From: Anastatus disparis
Lineage: Eukaryota; Arthropoda; Insecta; Hymenoptera; Eupelmidae
NCBI GenBank assembly: GCA_017163975.1
Contig: JAFFSR010000307.1
Location: forward strand, 3,740,501-3,804,500
Length of the DNA: 64,000 bases
Reading direction: 5' to 3'
Under the pieces are notes generated by a model. The model did not search any database and was not told the DNA's origin. It saw only the letters and a program-made list of their open reading frames with translations. Below are positions 32,520-43,814 of the stretch, piece by piece (position 1 is the stretch's first letter; every line of letters begins with the position of its first letter). Made by a program: the position numbers and the translations under genes.

Positions 32520-35233
32520 ATGTAGTGTTCGTTTTACATCCCCTTGAGGCTTACGTTTTGAAATATTAGCTGTTAAAAAAGTTTGTATGTTTTCAAAATA
32601 AAGGAGAATAACTTTTGTAGAAATAAACATACGATAGCTCTTTACCTTTTATTTTTAAGTTGCGTATTGTAGCTCTCACCTCTTTTTTGAATTTTTAATC
32701 TATGACAATTTTTGACAAAATGGCACATACTTTCAAATGGCCAAAAAAGTTTTCTTTTAAATAATCTCATTTTTTAAGTATAATGTATCCATATTTCAAC
32801 TTTTTTAGATCGGAATTCGCAGTTTTTGATGGTTTTCAGTGTAAATTTTGAAAATCTGTTGGAATTTTTTAGATGCATTTATTTTTTGATTCATTTAAAA
32901 GATAGCTAAAAGACAGATACATTTAGCTTAATCTAAGCTAGAAATAACTCAAGAAATGGGTGAAAAAAGATGAATTTAAGCTAGAATTAGCAAAGTTTAA
33001 GATACCAAATAGTTAAAAAAATAGATTAATTTAGCTACATTTAAGCTGCAAATATCCTAAAAACAGCTACAATTAAAATGAATTAGAGTTATATAGTAAC
33101 TAAAATAAACTAAATTATCCAAAAATAGCTGAAATGAACTAAGAAATAATAAGTTGAACTAAATTTACACTGAAAATAGTTTAAATAATAATAAAAATAA
33201 GCTTTGTGAAAATGATTGATAACAGCTACGCTATATTTTTCACATTGGTGATCAATATGTACCGAAAATTTTAGGTTTTTATATTGATGGGCGATGTGTG
33301 CGCCGCATTTTTATATTTACGCGTTTTCTAATTATATGCAGCTCATTGGAGGTTGGCACAATGATCATTTTTTATTTTTGCACTGTTTATAAATGTGCAA
33401 ATAGAAAATTTTCAAATCTAACGTAAATTACAATGAGACGAAGGTTATGATCCTCTTTATCAATAAATATTTAAATCGGAAGATACTTGTGAATTCAACA
33501 CATATTAATTATTGCTATTTTAATAATGAAATTTTTAATTAAACCAAAATCATTAATGATAATTTCAACGTGAGAGATTATTTCTGTTATCAACTTAATT
33601 TTGAAATCATTAAAAATAATATGGATGGGGTTCAATGTTTCGAGAGTCCGTTATTTTTTTGAGCTTAAAAATTTCGAATAGCATATTTATAATATTTATA
33701 TAAATTGTATAGAAATTTCATTTTTAATAATGTTTATAATCGAAATGTATTCATTCAAATAAATTATAATTTACATTTGGAACAGTAATAAGTATTCAGA
33801 CAGTAATATAATGATAAGATACTTTAAAATTTCTAATACAATTTTCCGAAGTATTTTTTTTTGCATACTTGTTGAAAATTTCATTAAGATAGCTTCAGCG
33901 TTAGGTGCCGTATCAAGCAGGAGCACCAACAGGCACCGAAAATCGGATTCCGCTCACCTTGTTGGATAAAATTCTATACCCCACTCGTGGCAAAATAGGT
34001 CTCACACTCGTCGTTTTTGTCACTCTGGCTACACTCGAGTGTCAAAACAACTTGTGACCATAAAACGGGAATGACTTATTTTGCTCACTAGTAGGGTAAT
34101 GTACTATTTTCTTTTGAATAAATATTATAAAAAAAGTTTTTGATCAATTTTTTTAATAATTTTTTTATTTTATAGTTAACATGGCATATTTTTGATTCAT
34201 TTAAATTCATAACAAAAAAAATCTATAATTTTATTTTCCGTTCATAAAAAGTGATCATTGGTTGAATCTTAAATAATTCTTCAGTCTTTTTAAAGCTGAG
34301 AAAGATCTTTCTCTCCAGCAATTTGTTACCATTAAGAGCAGGCCGAACTATTTGTCTTTGTCTAATAGTGTTTTTCATCACTTATGTAAACTGCATTGGC
34401 TGCAACATGAGAAAAATGGCAGTGGTATATAGTAGTCTAGGCGCCCAGAGGGTTTCGTATGAAGTTAGAGGTCCCACCAAGCAAGCAAGTGATTTATATG
34501 TATTTTGAGCCGCTGAATCCGAATTTGCAACTTGCTTTTCGCGCAAGTAGTCGAGTAATTTGTTATAAACAAATTAATTGTTTAAATGACTATAGTTTAT
34601 GAACTACAATAGATGCAGTAATTTTCTCTGCAAAAACTTGTTCTTTAATAAAAAAAACGAAAAAAATCGTTTTTGTTGCGTTTCGATTCGATAATTAGAA
34701 CCAGAGATATGGCAAATATATTGCAAAAAAACATAGAGACGTAGCGCTAGCGTGGAACGCCCTGGTAAAAAACCTTATAACTCGACTACTAATTGATATT
34801 TTTTGAAGTTCAACATGTGTTTGAAAAATGTCAGATTCTCAGCTTTAATGATAAATTGTTATATATTACTTTCAAGTGTTAATAAATATGCTAGAATGAT
34901 TTGAAGCAGAAAAAATTTTCAATTTTTCAAAATTGTGTTTGTTTATAACGAAATGATATAGGTTAGCGAACAAAATATTTCTATATTTTTGATATAGAAT
35001 GATAGAAAATTTGATCTAATTTAAGAATCTGTCCGGTTTTTCAAATTCAAGTAAGTAGAACCTGAGATATCGCAAATTTAAGTTGTAACGCCAACTCCTT
35101 GCAATACGACATATGTGTACAATATAGCGATCGCTTTCTTTATTAAAAATTCTTTCATTAAAAGGTAAGCACTTCATACTTTTCTAATTCTCCTGCAAGT
35201 ACTTGTATTGAGGGAATCTTATGCTAAAAAAGA
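32520..35233. other. Non-coding spacer; family B-like end at 34335
   Basis: No gene is supported. 32890-33210 is rich in AGCT-centred words (TTTAAGCTAGAA, ACAGCTAC), loosely like the arms of the palindrome at 27473. At 34331-34370 TTAA is followed by GAGCAGGCCG and TTTGTCTTTGTCTAATA. This resembles the family B left end (GAGCAGGTCG...CTCTGTCCTTTTCTAATC); no matching right end was found. 34780-35080 has AGAACCTGAGATATCGCAAATT-style text with no recognised identity. Confidence 0.45.
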
Positions 35234-35240
35234 TTACGTA

Positions 35241-35396
35241 TAGTCACATTTAATAATACAAAGTACACCTTTGGATCTAACGTCGTAAAACAGTTTTCTC
35301 CGATAAATTATATTCCTATACTTAATAACACTTTTCAGAATATCATTGTAGATATAAGGGATCAACATGGCCACCGTATACCATTTGAGATTTGGG
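35241..35396 (+). pseudogene. Inverted fragment of the Polinton minor capsid gene
   Basis: On the plus strand this encodes the C-terminal region of the Polinton minor capsid protein, about 50 residues including DIRDQHGHRIPFE. The same DNA, in the opposite orientation, closes the minor capsid gene at 40628-40793 with over 90% identity by eye. This copy lacks the TAA that interrupts the other. It is joined at about 35396 to an unrelated minus-strand ORF, so it marks a rearrangement. Confidence 0.8.
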
Positions 35397-35749
35397 TGGT
35401 GGTTGATATATGGCTCCTTGATTGTTATGCTTTTTGCATTATAGGAGTTCGTGAATAAAATGTCGTGAGTCCCCATGAATATCTTTAATGGGTTTCCGTA
35501 TTCAGCTTTAAATCCATATGCGTCTTTAAAATATGCAGTATAGACATCAAAATCTTTCTTGAATTTTCTCCATTCATGGGCATCAAAATTAACCCATTTT
35601 GCAAAAGAACTTTTTGATATTTTAACATATGGTTCGAAATATCCACCCACGTATAATAATCCGACAGATGCTCGTTTGCTTTGCGACTTGTTAAGAACGT
35701 ATGTTGTCGAAAGGAGCATATTTTCCAGAACAATAGTATGCTCTTTCAA
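35390..35749 (-). CDS. Unrecognised ORF, possibly Polinton-derived
   Basis: About 120 residues of plausible protein within a 171-codon frame (35234-35749). The last 50 codons are antisense of the minor capsid fragment and so are probably not native. Features: an N-terminal leader MKEHTIVLENMLLS, a Gly/Tyr-rich GGYFEPYVKISKSSF, then KWVNFDAHEWRKFKKDF, a Trp-x2-Phe type strand that resembles small conserved ORFs I associate with insect Polintons. Function unknown. It has an ATG start and no stop until the join. Confidence 0.45.
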
Positions 35750-37094
35750 TTGACCACTCTTACGACAATTAGATTCAGTAATATTTGAATAGTATGTATT
35801 ACTTAATAAAACTGTTAACTTACGAGCGTTTGAGTCTTACTTCAACTGTGGCTGCAGTAGAACTGATCTGGCACTGATACTTGCTCTCGTTTCAAATCCA
35901 TAACCCCCTTTACAGAATTCATAGGTATGTGGGGATGCACATAGGTTTTGTCACGTATTTTTTAAGTATCGTGTATTTATCTTAAAAGATAACAACGACG
36001 GTTATGATTTCTTAGTATGTAATATTATATTCTAATACCAAGCTATATATAATTGTTATATTTCATCATTTCCTATCTCAAAACATTTTTAGCTTGAATT
36101 GTTTATAGATTCCGATATCTTCACATGTAATATTATATTTCAACGATAAGCGTTATATAAACGCTACATGTCTTGGTATAAAATATATTTAAGTTTAAGA
36201 GTCAGCTGTATACCGACACAATTACCAGTTTTACCGAATCTATTTAAAATTTATTTTCTATAAAAACTAATAGCTTCAGGCAGAAATAAAGAGATGGTTT
36301 CGATTCGTGTAATAGAAAGCAATATTTTCTCTGATAAGAATCATTTAATTCCACCGCTTTATTTTCAAGAAAAGTTGGAATAACTTGAAAATCCCATTAT
36401 TTGACACTAATTTCTAATTCTTTAAGTTATTCCAACTTTTCTTTAAAAAAAAGCAATAAAATTAATTTATACTAATCAAAGAAAATATTACATTTTATTA
36501 AACACATCGAAACCATCTCTTTATTTTTGCCTCTTGTTGCTAATTTTGGAAAAAAAGTCAATTTTTTAATTAGAAAAGGACAGAGATACAGCGGACTCTT
36601 AATTGTTTATTTCATCACATCCTGTTGAAATAATATATTTCATTATACCCCTTTGATATATTAGCATGTAATATTAAATTTCTTTGATAAGCGTCATATG
36701 GCGTAAAAATTTCATCATTTACTGTTAAAGTATTTATTTTATCATAATCTATGTAATATTATATTTTAAATGATAAGTAGAATATAACGGTTGTGTTTCT
36801 TTAATATATTTGATTATTGATAAAAGAGAATCAAGTTATATGTATGAGAATAATTATATATGAAATAAATAAGTAATATAAAATTTAGGACGAATAGGTT
36901 TTTGGTCATGGGAAGGAAAAGGTAAATAATTTGTTACAAAAAATGTACATTTCTTATTAATATTTATTGAATATAAATTTCATGTTACAATAATAGATTC
37001 AATATGATATTCTCGAAGTACATGTCTGATTACAAAAACCAAATCCTAATGAACGTTCGTTACTAAAAGTTTTTACATAATTTTTGCGCTTCAA
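35750..37094. repeat. Four dispersed ATGTAATATTATATTT...GATAAGC repeats
   Basis: Related units of about 45-60 bp begin near 36011, 36123, 36668 and 36750. The shared text is TGTAATATTATATTTCAA, then GATAAGCGT, then a TATA-rich end; two are followed by ATTTCATCATTT. They lie just outside the Polinton protease gene, and a foldback separates the second from the third. No gene is seen in this stretch. They could be subterminal repeats of the Polinton or an older satellite. Confidence 0.55.
36240..36598. mobile_element. Foldback related to family B
   Basis: The right end GACAGAGATACAGCGGACTC is followed by TTAA. Inner arms: GAGATGGTTTCGAT pairs with ATCGAAACCATCTC, and AAAGTTGGAATAACTTGA with TTAAGTTATTCCAACTTT. 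The CTAATTAGAAAAGGACAGAGAT part is family B-like, but the body differs. The left TTAA end was not located. Confidence 0.65.
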
Positions 37095-37558
37095 TTAATT
37101 TCTTACAAGTTTATTATAAAATCTTACAACTATTTTGTCATTCTTTTTGGTATTTCTTGAAAACTCACTGCAAAACGCACGTAAATTATAAAAATGGCAC
37201 ATATAATATAGAAACATAATGTAATATTGACCACAAACTTGCAAATCGTAGCTCTGCATTGATTGTCTGTTCCACTCGTATCGCACACAGTTTCTTTTGA
37301 GTCTATTGAGATGATGTGGTGAGGACGGTGGCATTCCGTAGCTATACGGTGGCTTTCCGTAGCTGTCAAAGTAGGTTCCGTATCCATTTTCATTTATATA
37401 TATGGCAATCTAATGAGAACCACCTTTTGTATGATCGTCGATATTTGCAACAATAGCTGTTGGATGTTCGAGAACGTTCAGGACTCGATCTGCTGCGTTA
37501 ACACCCACTGTCCTAGCGTTGACTAAGGCTAGTGCTTTGATTATTTGTCGAGTATTCA
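37095..37558 (-). pseudogene. Adenain-like cysteine protease (PRO), one Trp-to-stop change
   Basis: A single frame from MNTRQ (about 37558) to a TAA at 37095, about 154 codons, with one TAG at 37410-37412. The catalytic triad of the adenovirus-type C5 protease is readable: His in GGSH directly before the stop, an acidic position in GTYFDSYG, and Cys in VCGQYYIMFLYYMC. In the family a Trp follows the His (HW), so the TAG is most simply TGG changed at one base. Such proteases mature capsid precursors. The N-terminal part up to the stop and the C-terminal 99 codons are otherwise in frame. Confidence 0.85.
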
Positions 37559-37747
37559 TTGTTCGTCAGAATCATCATCTTCTGAATCGCTATCTTTACA
37601 GGCTTTAGTAGAGTCTGTTGATGATGCAGAACGATCATCAACTTCATCAACTGCACGACCTAATAATTTTTCTGCTCTTACACGCTCAAGAAGTCGTTCG
37701 CTTAATATCAATGGGTCGTCTTTGATTTTGTCAGCTGTGATATACAA
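37556..37747 (-). CDS. Small acidic ORF
   Basis: 63 codons: a helical, charged N-half (LSERLLERVRAEKLLGR) and a tail rich in Asp/Ser/Glu ending SDSEDDDSDEQ. Its stop overlaps the first codons of the protease gene, a tight coupling typical of the element. Function not recognised; it could also be the C-terminal exon or continuation of the ORF upstream. Confidence 0.5.
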   Translation of the reverse strand: MYITADKIKDDPLILSERLLERVRAEKLLGRAVDEVDDRSASSTDSTKACKDSDSEDDDSDEQ

Positions 37748-37749
37748 TG

Positions 37750-38234
37750 ACAGTTACGTGTGCAACCACTTCCTCAGAATATATGCCTGATTGAGAGCAC
37801 ATACTCTTTGTTTATACTTATCGTACTGTAAGGGACGCATGAAATTGATCCCTTTGATATCTTGTTAAGAGTTCATTGAATGATGGTGAGCATATTTCTA
37901 GGTTAATGATTTCGCGTGACATGGCTGCTTCTAGATACTTTGCTTTTTCGTATCCTCTAGTATAAATTTTTATAGACACTTTTTCAATGTCGTATAGATT
38001 AAGTAGCAACTGTCCGATGAAAACATCACCTTCTATCCATTGAATTATGTGATGATGATTGATTACGTATTCGTTTGTGCGTTTAACACCTGCAGATAGC
38101 TCGGAAAAATTATGCGGTGATTGTACGATCCAGTGTGAAAAAACTCTCGTTTTCAAACGTATTACTGCCACTTCTTTTAGGAAAAAATTATTATTTTGGT
38201 CTTTGAGATCTTGAATGTCTATGACGAAATCCAT
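37750..38234 (-). pseudogene. Conserved Polinton-type ORF starting MDFVIDIQ
   Basis: 138 codons open from an ATG at 38234, with a continuation after a stop at about 37818 (ALNQAYILRKWL on the way to 37750). N-terminal MDFVIDIQ then a hydrophobic strand, HWIVQSPHNFSEL, NHHHIIQWIEGDV and YTRGYEKAKYLE. I recall proteins of this design (MDxVVDxQ...NHHGxxW...GxEKxxWL) in insect genomes near Polinton genes. The first strand with an acidic residue hints at an RNase H/DnaQ-like fold, but this is inference. Placed between the capsid and protease genes. Confidence 0.55.
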
Positions 38235-38359
38235 CTCAACTATTTACAGGCTTTACAACGTATAACGTGGTATTCAAAAAGCCAACTGATGTTTGATACA
38301 AGACAGCAAATAAGTTTCATACCAAGTATCTCCACTTTTTTCCATCCCTACTTTTCAGT

Positions 38360-40069
38360 TTAAGCAGAGAAATCAGTTATAATATTACGACTTGAATCTA
38401 TTTCCAGAACATCATCATGTTCGGCGTAAATGATGCAATTTATCGTTTGTTCCAAGGCCTGATCAAATTTCACTTCTATCCTTACACTTCCACGTTAAAT
38501 TAGATTCCAGTGTTGAGCAGGATTTGCAAAAAGATCATGTGTCAGATAAAATGCAAACAAACAGAAACCTCTAGAATAATCTACTCGGTTGAGACAAAGA
38601 GACTCATTGAGAAAATGTGTTCCGGTACCAGAAAATAGCGTATGATAAGCTTCAACGAACTGAGGATCATCACAAGTGAATTTTGGCTGTGGAGGTTTAC
38701 CTGGTACTTGTACACCGTAAATGTAGAGCGAGAAATAATTTATAGAAAAATGTTGGAAGTAAAATGGATTGAATTGCCTATTGCCATTTAAGAGCAGGTC
38801 GTATATCTCTGTCCTTTTCTAATCAAAGAATTAATTTTTCTGCAAAAACTAATAATTGTAGCAAAAAATAAGGAGATAGCCCCATCTCGTATAATAAAAA
38901 GCAAGATTTTCTTTGATGAGGAAAAATTATTTTTATCGATTCGTTTTGAAGAAAACCTTGAAAAACTTAAAAAATAGGGGTTAGGATGGACAATTCAGTT
39001 TTTTAAGGTTTTCTTAAAAACGAAGCGATAAAAATAATTTTTCCTCATAAAAGAGAATCTTGCTTTTTATTATACGAGATGGGGCTTTCTTCTTATTTTT
39101 TGCTACAATTATTAATTTTTGTGAAAAAATCAATTCTTTGATTAGAAAAGGACAGATATACTCGACCTCCTCTTAATGCTCTGTTATCGACAAAACCAAT
39201 TATAATTCTTTTAGGTGACTAACTTAAAATAACATTGTCCAGAATGTCACCATTTATACCTCTATGCACGGTAAACGATTTTACTTCAACACGTGTAATA
39301 GGATATTTTGCGGTTGCCTTTGTTAAAGCAATTGCATGGGCCAGTAATATTCCTGGACTAATTTTTACACGTCGTATCATCAAAGAAGCTTCTTTTATGC
39401 TAACACTAAATGTAACATTTTCAGAAGCATACATGAGACAAAATGCGTCTTTACTTCGAACAAGTCGTACTCTCATTTCAACACCGTTTAATAAAAACTT
39501 ATTTTGATTGAAAATATCGCAATGTGAATGACCACTTAAATCTATTGTTTTTGAAACTCCTGTAAAATATTGTCGATTTAATAGGCCAAGGTTAGCTCCA
39601 GGTTCATTACACCCTACGTTGGGGAGAGCTTCCATCTTTCCTACAGTATCGAGGTACCAAAGAGACGTGGATAGATGTGAATTCATCGTAGAAGTTGAGT
39701 AATTCAACAATGTTTCTATATAAGCTCTGTACGGGTATGCGTTGTTTGGCGGTGAAATGAGCTTTTGGTTAAAGAATATATCAAACTGATTAAAGAGTGA
39801 GTGAAAAAAATTGTTAATAGCTCCTATTTTACTATTGTCAGCCAGAACATTATTTGTACACTAACATTGAGTATCGTGTGAGCTAGATCTATATAATAAT
39901 CTTGACCACCTGGTACTACGAATTCAATGAGGCCATCGTCGGTAAGCGATGACACTAGCTTATATTGAATAAATTGTAAAAATTCCAAGGATGTCTGTGT
40001 TGGTGAAAGCGTAAATAAGTCCAATTTTGATTTTATGCATTCGCATGAATTTGTATGTAAGAACGCCAT
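38360..40069 (-). pseudogene. Major capsid protein (double jelly roll), interrupted
   Basis: Start MAFLHTNSCECIK at 40069. N-terminal landmarks: DLFTLSPTQTS, then VSSLTDDGLIEFVVPGGQDYYIDLAHT. After a one-base frame break near 39824 comes TLLNYSTSTMNSHL, then GVEMRVRLVRSKDAFCLM (39219-39710). After a stop near 39219 the gene reads IIIGFVDNRAL and is split at a TTAA by a 381-bp element. It resumes FNPFYFQHFSINYFSLY, and ends with RIEVKFDQALEQTIN and a TAA at 38360-38362; another TAA lies at 38495-38497. Polinton major capsid proteins form the particle shell. Coding length without the insert is about 440 codons, near the expected size. Confidence 0.88.
38792..39172. mobile_element. TTAA element family B, complete copy (381 bp)
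   Basis: TTAA duplicated at 38788-38791 and 39173-39176. The ends are GAGCAGGTCGTATATCTCTG and its partner CAGATATACTCGACCTCCTC. The whole element is an inverted repeat: each half of about 180 bp is the complement of the other, centred near 38990. No ORF. It sits in the major capsid gene. A second full copy is at 63239-63618. Confidence 0.92.
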
Positions 40070-40079
40070 CTTGTTTTTT

Positions 40080-40581
40080 CTAGTTAGGTCCAAAAATTTC
40101 CGTCACACTGCGTAAAGCTTGTATTTTCTTTTTACCAACTTTTTTGCGTTTTCGAATACGACCTTTTCTCTTTTTCAAAACACTTTGTTTTCTTTTAACT
40201 TTAGTATGAGCTGTTAAGCGTCTTTTGGGAGACTGACGCTTGCGCTTGCCAACACGACGTTTATATCCAGATCCCTTCATCATTTCAGAAATTTTACTAA
40301 CTGCTTTTCTCTTAAGATTTTGACCTGATTCGCGCATTATTGTATTCATAGCCTGTTTAAAATTTGCACCATTACTGGTAACATCGTCTAGTATATGCAT
40401 CTCTGCGCGTACAGCTTCTTTACCGACTGCTTTTGCTCCACTGGTAAGATAAGGTAGAACTCTTCAGAAAAGACTTCCTAGAAAGCTGCCTATACCGTGT
40501 CCACGTTGATAATGTGCTAAATACGCGATGGACTCCACCACCACTAATCTGTTTTGAATAATAAGCGGCGTAATGACTCAT
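40080..40581 (-). pseudogene. Basic virion-type protein with MKGSGYKRR motif
   Basis: Starts MSHYAAYYSK at 40581. After a one-base frame break near 40520 come RGHGIGSFLGSLF, a TGA near 40460, then LPYLTSGAKAVGKEAVRAE and the frame that runs to 40080. The C-terminal 60 residues are Lys/Arg-rich after GSGYKRR. The Gly-rich amphipathic N-part plus basic tail recalls adenovirus core or membrane-active minor proteins, and insect Polintons carry a similar gene at this place, between the two capsid genes. The function is inferred from position and composition. Confidence 0.7.
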
Positions 40582-40591
40582 TTTTTTTAAA

Positions 40592-41440
40592 TTAGTGATT
40601 ACGCTTAAAGTGAAGCGTAACCGTCAACGTCCCGTACTCAAATGGTATACGGTGGCCGTGTTGATCCCTTATATCTACAATGATATTCTGAAAAGTGTTA
40701 TTAGGTAAAAGAATATAATTTATCGGAGAAAACTGTTTTACGACGTTAGATCCAAAGGTTTACTTTATATTATTAAATGCGATTATACGTAATAGCGAAG
40801 CCTGCGTATCACCTACTGTGTAAGGCACACATATATCTGTATATACATGGAATTGATCAGGTATTGCTATCGCTAAACATGCCGGCCTATCTCCGATAAC
40901 CGCTGTACCCTTTGCGCTTTCCTTATTTTTCTTTAGTTTTAAAATAATGAACTCTTGGTTACCATAAATTTCGTTTGCGATTCCAAAAATACTTCTGAGC
41001 TTTTCATTTAATTGAATGTAATGTGTTTCTTTATACTCGCATTTACGTTGTAGAGCGTAAAATCCTTTTCTTTTCTTCAAAGTATCGAATACTATATGCT
41101 TATTAATTTTGCCAGCGTGGTTATTAATTGCTCGAGCCAATTCACCAATACTTTCATATACTCCAGAGGGAAATGAACATCCAAACTCTTTTATGTTCCC
41201 TATATTGAGTATATTTTCAGGAGGTTTTTCGCCTTCTGTATAGAAGATAAACTTTGCTTCAGATTCTTGAATGTGCAAAATAGTAGTGGATACATGAATT
41301 TCGGTCAATCCAACACTCCAATCACCATGTAATCGTATCTCGTGCGATAAGTGCGTAATAAAGAAGGATGTTGTGTTATTTGGAAAGTATTTCATACTAC
41401 TGTTATTGGGCAGAACCAAGTAAAAAGCATCCTCATCCAT
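40592..41440 (-). pseudogene. Minor capsid (penton) protein, one stop near the end
   Basis: ATG at 41440, one base after the integrase stop. The N-terminus FYLVLPNNSSMKYFPNNT and HGDWSVGLTEIHVS are characteristic of the Polinton minor capsid protein (single jelly roll). The frame is open for 226 codons to a TAA at 40760-40762. It then continues in the same frame for another 55 codons, with VDIRDQHGHRIPFE and a final strand TLTVTLHFK, to a TAA at 40592-40594. Total about 282 codons. The last 50 codons recur inverted at 35241-35396. Confidence 0.88.
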
Positions 41441-41441
41441 T

Positions 41442-42536
41442 CTAAATGTTAGTCAATTCACTTGCGTTCATCCAAGAATTGAATGTTTCAGGATACTCAT
41501 ACCATTTAACGAGTACTTGTTTATTTCGTCCTCGTACATTACTGCGTATTACACGCTCAATCTTAAATTTTTCTGTTTTAGCCAAGCGTTTTCTTCCAAC
41601 TCCAACCAACTCTTCGGGATAGAAAAACCCATCAATTTTTTCATCATTCAAATCCGTCAACTCGTAGGTGTAAAGCTGCTGGCGTCTGGATATACTCGAG
41701 ATTTTGAAAATTTCTTCGCTGTAATTTTTTTCATAACCTTTCTCAAAGGTGCCCTTCGAACGACTGATACGGACGAAGGACCCCAACGCGTATATAGGTG
41801 CTCGAGATGGTTTTCTCTGGGCAAGCGCTCCTTTTTCTAAATTCATTCTAGCTCTGGCAGCGTTATAAACTGTCACTTCTGCAGGTATCATTCTAATACC
41901 TGAATGCAACGTATAATTGTATACTTCTACGATGTTTTGTATGACATCGATATACCTGTAAGTATTCTTATATGTAAAATATTGAAACATTTGCTCTTTA
42001 AGAGTTCGATTCAAACGTTCCACTACAGCTGTCTTAACATCAGGATTACGTATAGTACGAAATTTTATACTTTTCTTTTTCAAGTAATCTTGAAAGTCAG
42101 AGCCAACAAATTCTTTTCCTTCGTCTGACTGAAGAGAGATCTCGTTCACTCGACTACTTGATCTTTTGAGAGTTTTGTTAAAAGCTACAGCAAAACTATT
42201 AGCACTTTTATCACGAAGCTATTCCACCCAAGCATACTTGCTGAGTATATCTTTTACAACAAGAATATAGCAAAAACCATCATCACATTACTTGAATGAT
42301 TGCATATCGCATAAATCCATCTCCCAGCAATCATCGATATTTGTTACGTTATAACTTAATCTTGGGAATCGTGGATGAATAGGTCTATATAGAGTGTAGG
42401 CATCTTGATTACTTAACCACTCATAAATACGTGCTTTTTGGCGTTCACTATTCTTTGCATTGACACGAATTAAATTACGTGCACCAGCATACCCAGCTGT
42501 GTATGAAGTATCGTAATATATGTTTTTAAAAGACAT
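41442..42536 (-). pseudogene. Polinton integrase with C-terminal chromodomain, two stops
   Basis: A single frame from MSFKNIYYD (42536). The N-terminal region leads to DDCWEMDLCDMQSF (first catalytic Asp). A TAA at 42288-42290 and a second stop near 42220 follow. Then come LQSDEGKEFVGSDF (second Asp) and VVERLNRTLKEQM (third, Glu). The SH3-like tail GSFVRISR and a chromodomain (VLVKWYEYPETFNSWMNASEL) end the protein. Integrases of this type join element ends to target DNA; the chromodomain may bind histone marks. Length about 365 codons, near family size. Confidence 0.9.
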
Positions 42537-42572
42537 TTTCTTAGAAGCTAAAAGTTTTCCACTTATCCTTAA

Positions 42573-43324
42573 TTAATTTTTTTTATTTTTATTTCCACGA
42601 GTGTTGTATTTGTAACGAGAGTGAAACTCTTTTTCCAACTCTTATATATCAGCTAAATTTTTCCGCTTACGATTTCTATTGTATGGTTTATTAGGTTGTG
42701 ATATTTTATACAAATGTAATATGTCTGTATTACTAATGAGTTTTGCTGGTGTTTCCGTCAAGGTTAAAAATCTTGTAATTTGTGTTCTTCCAGGAGGAGG
42801 AGAAACGTAATCTGCCTTTTTTCTTCGTATAACGTTATTAACTAGCTCTATAATATTCGAATTTGGAATAACACTACCCTCTAGTTTAACTTGTCCTGTA
42901 TTATCTCATTTAAATAGGTTTCCTACACTGCTTGTTTTCCAATGGTTGAGTAACAGGTGTGCACCCCTCTTATAACTCTTTGGAACATTTTCGAGAATGG
43001 TTTCTTTGTTGAGTGGCGCTGCTAGCGTAGCGTCCGTTTCTTCGATTTCATATTCTGTATCATTTGCATTTTCGTGTCGTTCTACATTCTTGAAGTGAAG
43101 ATATTTTTGGAGTATTTGCATGTATTTTTGATACTTTTCGCGTTCATCTGGAATACTTTTGAAAAAAAAATACCATGCATTTCGACGTCTAATCGTGACA
43201 AGTTATCACCCTTAGTTTGGTCAGTATGTTCTGCCTCGCCGTTGTCTTGCTTTTGTTTCGTTGAACGTAAGCTTCTTTTAAATTCATCTTCAAGAATGAT
43301 TACTATTTTTCTTGTACGTTTCAT
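42573..43324 (-). pseudogene. Unnamed Polinton ORF between integrase and ATPase side
   Basis: Starts MKRTRKIVIILEDEF at 43324, a charged coiled-coil-like region. A frame break occurs in the A-run near 43160. The frame continues through KYMQILQKYLHF and an acidic linker to KRGAHLLLNHWKTSSVGNLFK. A TGA at 42906-42908 is followed by DNTGQVKLEGSVIPNSNIIELVNNVI, then PPPGRTQITRFL, and another stop near 42645. The HLLLNHW...V.PNSNIxELVNxV...PPG layout recurs in proteins I associate with Polintons. Function unknown. Confidence 0.65.
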
Positions 43325-43330
43325 TGTTTG

Positions 43331-43768
43331 TTAGTTATTTGACCCAAATATTTTCGATACTAAAGTACCTGTGATCGGTGCCAAAAGTAAAGGTAAAAAA
43401 CTTCCGCCGTTTTGAACAATGACACGTTTCTTCTGATGACAGCTAGACCCAGTTTGTGTGCTTTTTTATCTTTTTTCGTTACTAGTTTACGCAAAACTTG
43501 TTTGTATTTCTTTAAGTGCTCTTTTTGTGAATTTTTTAATTTTATAGTACCGTGTAATACGTTTAAGGCACATACACTTGATTAAGTTTTTATCAGCTGA
43601 GCGAAGTAAAGCCGCTCGCTGATGATTGTCCGAATGACAAAGAGCGTTTAAAATTGCGATACACTTTTTACTAAAGTTTGTCGATAAATATCCACACTGA
43701 ACACTGGTCTGGTTAAATTTCTTCTACTTTTTACGCGTCCTTTTTATCCTCGATGTTGTCGAAGCCAT
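43331..43768 (-). pseudogene. Small basic Polinton protein (ALLRSAD motif)
   Basis: Reads from MASTTSRIKR (43768), with a TAG after about 12 codons. Then AILNALCHSDNHQRAALLRSADKNLIKCMCL, shown here only in part: key words are QRAALLRSADKNLIKCMC, followed by VLHGTIKL and KKYKQVLRKL. After a frame break near 43430 it ends VQNGGSFLPLLLAPITG and a TAA at 43331-43333. A short basic protein with a GG-F-LPLL tail is common next to Polinton ATPase genes in insects (memory, not search). Too broken to be made whole. Confidence 0.6.
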
Positions 43769-43814
43769 AGCAACATTGTGTTGCACTACAGATGATTCTC
43801 TCAAAGTTTGCTTT

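Noticed and set aside
41517..42128. Plus-strand ORFs of 74-107 codons
   Set aside because: Antisense to the Polinton integrase, which has clear catalytic motifs on the minus strand.
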